Below are positions 59,026 to 64,000 of a stretch of DNA of 64,000 nucleotides, piece by piece. Position 1 is the first letter of the stretch. Each line of letters opens with the position of its first letter. The translations under genes were made by a program, and so were the position numbers. Source of the stretch: Margaritispora aquatica (Eukaryota; Ascomycota; Leotiomycetes; Helotiales; Discinellaceae); assembly GCA_007644065.1 (NCBI GenBank), contig VJWN01000016.1, forward strand, positions 62,001 through 126,000, written 5' to 3'. The notes below the pieces were generated by a model. That model had not been told where the DNA came from. It saw nothing but the letters and a program-made list of their open reading frames with translations, and ran no database searches.

Positions 59026-62000
59026 ATGGAAATCCTGCAACCCACAAGCAGTGATAGTGGCGCTGCTCACGGCCAGCTGAGTGGAGCAACATGGGTGGGC
59101 GATCGAGCATCGCCAGCCAAGCTGATCGCAATAAGTTGGGGGCCGGATTCGACGTGGTCTCTCAGCTCAAATTTGCATGCTCAAGCTATAGTTGTGTCGT
59201 CAAACCTCAAGGTTCTGTTGACATTTGGCTGAGCCTGCAATTGAAACATTCAATGCTAGATGGATGAACAAAATGTCTCGCTGGATCCTATACCCATCGA
59301 AGGTGGAACAGATGAGGCTCTGGCTAAGCCTGACAAGACCATCATAGATGCAAAGGAGCCAGAGCCCGTTCCTGTACTCATCAAGTCACCAACAGACAAG
59401 AAAGAACCTCTAAAATTTAAAGATGCCGTCGGGAGAAAGTTCATATTTCCTTTTGAGATGGCTTCAACATGGAAGGTAAGTAGCTCCTGATGACCACAAT
59501 CCGTGAGATTCTAACACCATTAGGGAGTCCATGAACTTATTAATTCGGCCTTTTTGCATGTGGATGTCATAGGTCTTCATGTTACTGAAGGTCATTACGA
59601 CCTTATAGGTCCTAGCGGCGAGATCATTCTTCCTATGATCTGGGAGTCAGTCATCCAGCCCGGGTGGTCTATCACTATGCATATGTGGCCATTGCCAGAA
59701 CCACCACGCCCAAGACCACCACCACACATGATGAGACCACCTGGTATGCCACCACCACCACCAGGAATGAGACCTCCAGGTATGAGGGCGCAAGTGCCAC
59801 CAGGATTGTCAGAGCCCCCAGAGATACCACCAATAATGACTCATCAAGTCGCTCGCCCATCCAAACGTAGTCGGAAACGGCCTTTGAATATTACTGATCC
59901 TTTCAAACTTATCACAGCATCTGAGCCTCGAGTTATTAATTTTCCAAATTGCGCAGAGTTTGAGGGTGATAACTCGATTCATCTCGTCCTTCTGCCTTTC
60001 AAATTTACAGAACCAGTTGACGCGAAGACATGTGTTATCAAGTGCAAGCTAAATCCTCCTGTCGGTGATGATGGCACAACGACAGGATCGATCGACTTCC
60101 GCAAGATGGGATTCTTTCAGCCCGTGCAAGAGGGCCTCCAATTTGAGCAGATAAAGGATACACACGATTTGCTGGAGATCAGCTGTCAGATTACATTATA
60201 TTTCAGGAATGAATTCTACTTTGCTATTCTGGTGCAGCGTCGACGTACTGAGTCGACGGTGGAGTTTATATTTGATATGGAGGTCAGGAGTTCAGACTCC
60301 GAAGAATTTCTTGAGGCGAATTATACTCAAGTAACCGCTCAAGTAGACTCGGAACACCAAGATGGTGCCACTCCTTTTGTATGGTCTTTGACTCATCAAT
60401 GGGAAGCAGGTCTTGATTTACTCCTTCAACAACCAGAGGTTCTACATAATCAGCAAGATTTCCGTGGCCAGTCTGTTTTATCCTGGGCTGCAAGATATGG
60501 CCATCGACGAACAATTGAGATCTTGCTGGTTCAGCACAGTGAATCGGCTGATCAGGAAGATCGGTCTGGGAAAACGCCACTGTGCTGGGCAGCCGAAGAG
60601 GGCCATCTCGAAATTGTAAAACTGCTGATGTCCAGAGCCCCAGTCATTGATCCCAATCATAGGGATGATGAAGGACGAGGACCAATATCATGGGCAGCTG
60701 AGAAAGAACATGTTGATATTATCGAGTACTTGCTGAAGCAAGAAAAGCAAGTTGATGCCGACTACGCCGACAATCATGGCAAGACTCCACTGTCATGGGC
60801 CGTCGATAATAGGTGTTATGATGCCATCATAGCTTTGCTTGCCTATAGTCGTGCTCGATGGCGTGAGGGGCAAACATGTCTTGTCGTCGAAAATGACGAG
60901 GAGGTCTCTCCTATGAGGCTAGCCGCTACCATGGATGACCAGAAGTCTCTTTGTCTTTTGATTGAGGAGCATATCAAGCAATCTCAAGCATCTACATATG
61001 TAACACTTACAAGGCATGAAGGATATAAAGTGGAAGCTTTCTACTTGCACGAAGGGGCAGAAACTGGATGGCCAGATGTCATAGAGTTCCTGCTGAAGCA
61101 GCCAACTGTCACAGTCGACATGCTAGATTTGGAGCAAGAGCGGACACCACTCTGCTCGGCGGCTGAGCACGGAAATCTAGAATCTGTCATGGTTTTGCTT
61201 GAAGCAAAAGCGAATCACAATTTCGTGACTAGAACGACGAGGGATACTCCACTTGGGTTTGCAATCCGAAGTGGAGAAAAAGATGTGGTCAAGGCTTTGA
61301 TAGATGCAGGAGTGGAAAATGTGATTAGTTTGACGAATGCAAAGGGAGAAACCCCAAGGGTTCTGGCTCAGCGCAACCCAGAGATATTCAGCATGATTGC
61401 GGCTGTGGATGTGGGAGGAAAGCTTTCGGACCAGAGGGAATTACGCCCTCTTGTCGATCACGAATTTACGGCGACAATTGTTGAGATTGGTATTGATGGT
61501 GGTATCCAGGACCTCGAGGTCACTGAGGTTCGCGTGGATGAGCTACTAGCAAAACCCCGCTATCCTTTTCGAGGGCAGTGGGATCCTGATGATTCAGATA
61601 TTATGCCATCGTTAAGGTGGCTACATCTTCCAGCGAATAATGCGAGTCTTGCTTCTTATTCCGTCACGGTTGCTATGCTAACACTTCTAGATGCGATGGG
61701 TTGAGGTAAGCATTATTGATTGCTGTTTTGTGATTGAAACTAATAAAGAGTCGTTTATCAGTGTTTAGTCACGAAACTTTACAATGATGATTTAGCTTTA
61801 GCATACAATGTGCTAGAGTCTGAGCGATGGGTAAAGAGACAACATCACGGAGCAGGTCATGTTCACCATGCACGGTTCATGAGACCACATTGTCAATCGT
61901 TTCCTGCAGTCGTTTCTGGTGCGTTATACTTCGTGACACTAGTCGAGTACCACTGACTGTGACTGGTAGCGTCCTCTGATGAACATCATAGCAATATCGT

Positions 62001-63825
62001 GTTGTTTGTAAGTCTATATCTTCAGATATCAAGTCAATCCCTTACTAAGCTATAGATGCCATTTCTTCATTGGGATGTAGATGCATGGCGTAGCGCACGG
62101 CAAAAAGTCGCTCGAGAACCTACCAAACTTGATGATGCTGCATGGGACAGTGAGAAGCGACTCATGAACTCTTACCTAGCCAACGTACACCCTCCATTGC
62201 ATTTGCGTCGAACCCTCGATCAATATTATTATCACACTCTTTCAAACACTGACAAGCGAGATAGCGATCAAGTTGTCACACGATATCAGACCAACAATCA
62301 CTTACAGCCCGGCGTCATTACAATGGTCGATCAACTCTGGCTGTGGGTGCTGGAGGGTGTGGATGGTCAGCCTGACACTGTTATTAGTTGCTTCCCACAA
62401 GTTGGGAATGCTGATCCTGCCAAAGCTGGTACTGTCAGAGATCTTGATCCAGAAAGTCGGACCAACGTCTTAGAGCGTGTCAAGCATCATTTATTGGCCG
62501 AGCCGTACTCCATCGAGGGAGCGTCTGATTTGGCGGGACTGATAGCGACTACGTGCTCTAGAATCTACTTTGATCCAGGGAGTACCTTGACGGTAACTAG
62601 TGGTAGAGACATATGGGGTTTACAGTTTTCCGAGTTATACCAAACTGAAATCAGTGACATTGTAAGTAAAAGGGTATAATCATACAGCAATTACTAACCT
62701 CTCAAGGCCGAAGAAGAAGCCAATCGCTTCGAAGAATTCACTCTCACCAAAGAGAACCAAGTAGCCGACATCAAAACGGAAATTAACCTCCTCTCACGCA
62801 TCAAAGACATCCTTGATGAGCTTAACATAATGGATATGCTCTTTGATGACCAGCGCAAAGTACTCCGCTTAATGGACGACATCATTCGCTCCAGGGCTGT
62901 ATCCCAGCTTAAAGAAACGCCCAGCAACCCTCGCTCGCGCGGACGCTCACTAATCAGTGATGGAAGTGTAAGTCGGAGGTCGAGTGTAGGCACATTGGCA
63001 CGTGATCGGTCCGATGCTGGGACGGTGCAAAGTAGAAGTAATAGCGACAGCTCATCGGTTGTAGCTGAGACGCCTGTCAATAGGGTTACACGGCCCATCT
63101 GGGGCAGTCGAGACGATCATGCGGATTTCAGCTTGCCGCTTGCGATGGTGAAGCTTAATATTGGGGAAGTGAGGGCTATGATTGAAAGGGCGGAGAAGGC
63201 TAAAGAGGCTGTGGGTGTGATGTCTCTGTCAATATTAGAATGCTGCTAACGAATGCTATTAGCTTACGTTCCTGGTGGATCTGAAGCAGAAGCAGAACGA
63301 TGTGATTGATTCCAAGACATCACTCGAGCAGGGAAGAATCGTGTTGGTGTTCACTATTACGACTATTATTTTTGTAAGCTCCCCTCGTATCCATCTGGAG
63401 TCTAAATCTAACCCACATAGCTTCCCGTATCTTTCATGACCAGTTTTTTTACGATTAATATCACCGAATTCAAGAAAAACGCAGATGGGAATCTTGGGTT
63501 AGGCTATGTCTCTTACATCATTTGTAAGTTATCTCATATTTCACAACACCAGCCTGCACCATTTCACAACCTCCCTCTCTCCATGATATCTTTGTGATGA
63601 TGCTAACCTAACGATACAGTTCCAATCTCAACAGTCATCTCCGCCACGCTCATCTGGATAGCGTTCAACTACAGCACGTTGCCAAATGCGTGGCAGCGCG
63701 TGAGGAACATCGTAGAGAGGATATGGAATCCGCTTCCACCACCGGCGGGGATGGTAGACCGAGTCATTGTAGCGCGGGATGCGAGGAGCTTGAGGAGAAG
63801 TGAGGATATGCGGCTGCCTGTTTGA
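59026..63825 (+). CDS. Ubiquitin-like / ankyrin / CorA-like membrane protein
   Basis: Coding from the ATG at 59260 runs through ten exons (59260-59475, 59524-61641, 61691-61705, 61762-61918, 61970-62007, 62056-62661, 62707-63210, 63263-63373, 63421-63523, 63620-63825), giving 1,357 residues. A first exon (59026-59094, then a 165-nt intron) would add 23 residues; the CT-rich leader favours it but the donor is weak. Order: fungal ULD-like ubiquitin fold (FKDAVGRKFIFPFEM...YDLIGPSGEIILP); a Pro/Met-rich linker; an unnamed beta domain; about seven ankyrin repeats (TPLCWAAEEGHLEIVKLL and others); then a CorA-like domain with a cytosolic helical part and two C-terminal membrane spans (IVLVFTITTIIFLPVSFMTS; ISTVISATLIWIAFNY). 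The position of the CorA signature GMN reads TIN (SFFTIN). Exon 3 is only 15 nt, and the intron before it (61642-61690) starts GCGAGT, a GC-AG intron. Likely a membrane-bound sensor or adaptor rather than an Mg2+ channel. Confidence 0.88.
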
Positions 63826-64000
63826 AATGGGTGGTGGAGAAGGGGTGGAGTGAAGATGGTGGTGGTGGATAGGTATGGGTATGAATGGTAGTGATGATTA
63901 ATTGAACAGGAGGTACTATTGTGGATGAATATACGAGAAAAGAATAATGACACCAAGCGCAGTCTAGGTTAGGTAATGGTAGATGTCAAAAGGAGGGATT

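Overview
The window is nuclear DNA from a filamentous ascomycete (Pezizomycotina). Genes are on both strands and are cut by short spliceosomal introns, mostly 41 to 121 nt, with GTAAGT/GTATGT donors and CTAAC-like branch sites. The content fits this group: a Zn2Cys6 regulator, an RNA-dependent RNA polymerase, an ankyrin/CorA-like membrane protein, a cytochrome P450, a flavin monooxygenase, and secreted plant- and fungal-wall glycosidases and a lyase. The plant-wall enzymes and overall style resemble Leotiomycetes, but the class is inference.

Layout. 1-13 kb: a Cys-rich one-pass membrane protein running off the left edge, a secreted GH17 glucanase, and a 2,346-residue coiled-coil protein behind a 2-kb leader. 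14-22.5 kb: an NTF2/SnoaL-like protein, a DUF1772 (anthrone-oxygenase-like) membrane protein, a divergent FAD monooxygenase and a P450. These could form a small oxidative metabolism pocket, but no backbone synthase is present. 24.8-32.3 kb: secreted rhamnogalacturonan lyase (PL4), a small GPI-type surface protein whose reading frame is shifted, and a GH51 arabinofuranosidase. PL4 and GH51 both act on pectin. 34-38 kb: the RNA-silencing polymerase. 38.5-42 kb: an intron-containing tRNA-His, an EutQ-like cupin and a tRNA-Tyr. 42.4-57.6 kb: a 2EXR-domain protein, a 1,402-residue disordered protein, and a Zn2Cys6 regulator tail to tail with a three-repeat protein. 59-63.8 kb: a fusion of ubiquitin-like, ankyrin and CorA-like domains.

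The most unusual object is the tRNA-Tyr(GTA) gene at 41,881-42,019 (minus strand). Besides the expected short intron after position 37, it has a second, 52-nt insertion inside the T-stem. That insertion starts GTATGT, contains GCTAAC and ends TAG, like a spliceosomal intron. Removing it restores a perfect 5-bp T-stem.

Exon boundaries come from reading splice sites and keeping frame by eye. Every multi-exon model below except the frameshifted gene at 28.3-28.9 kb and the gene cut by the window edge sums to a multiple of three. No database search was possible, so family names rest on recognised motifs.
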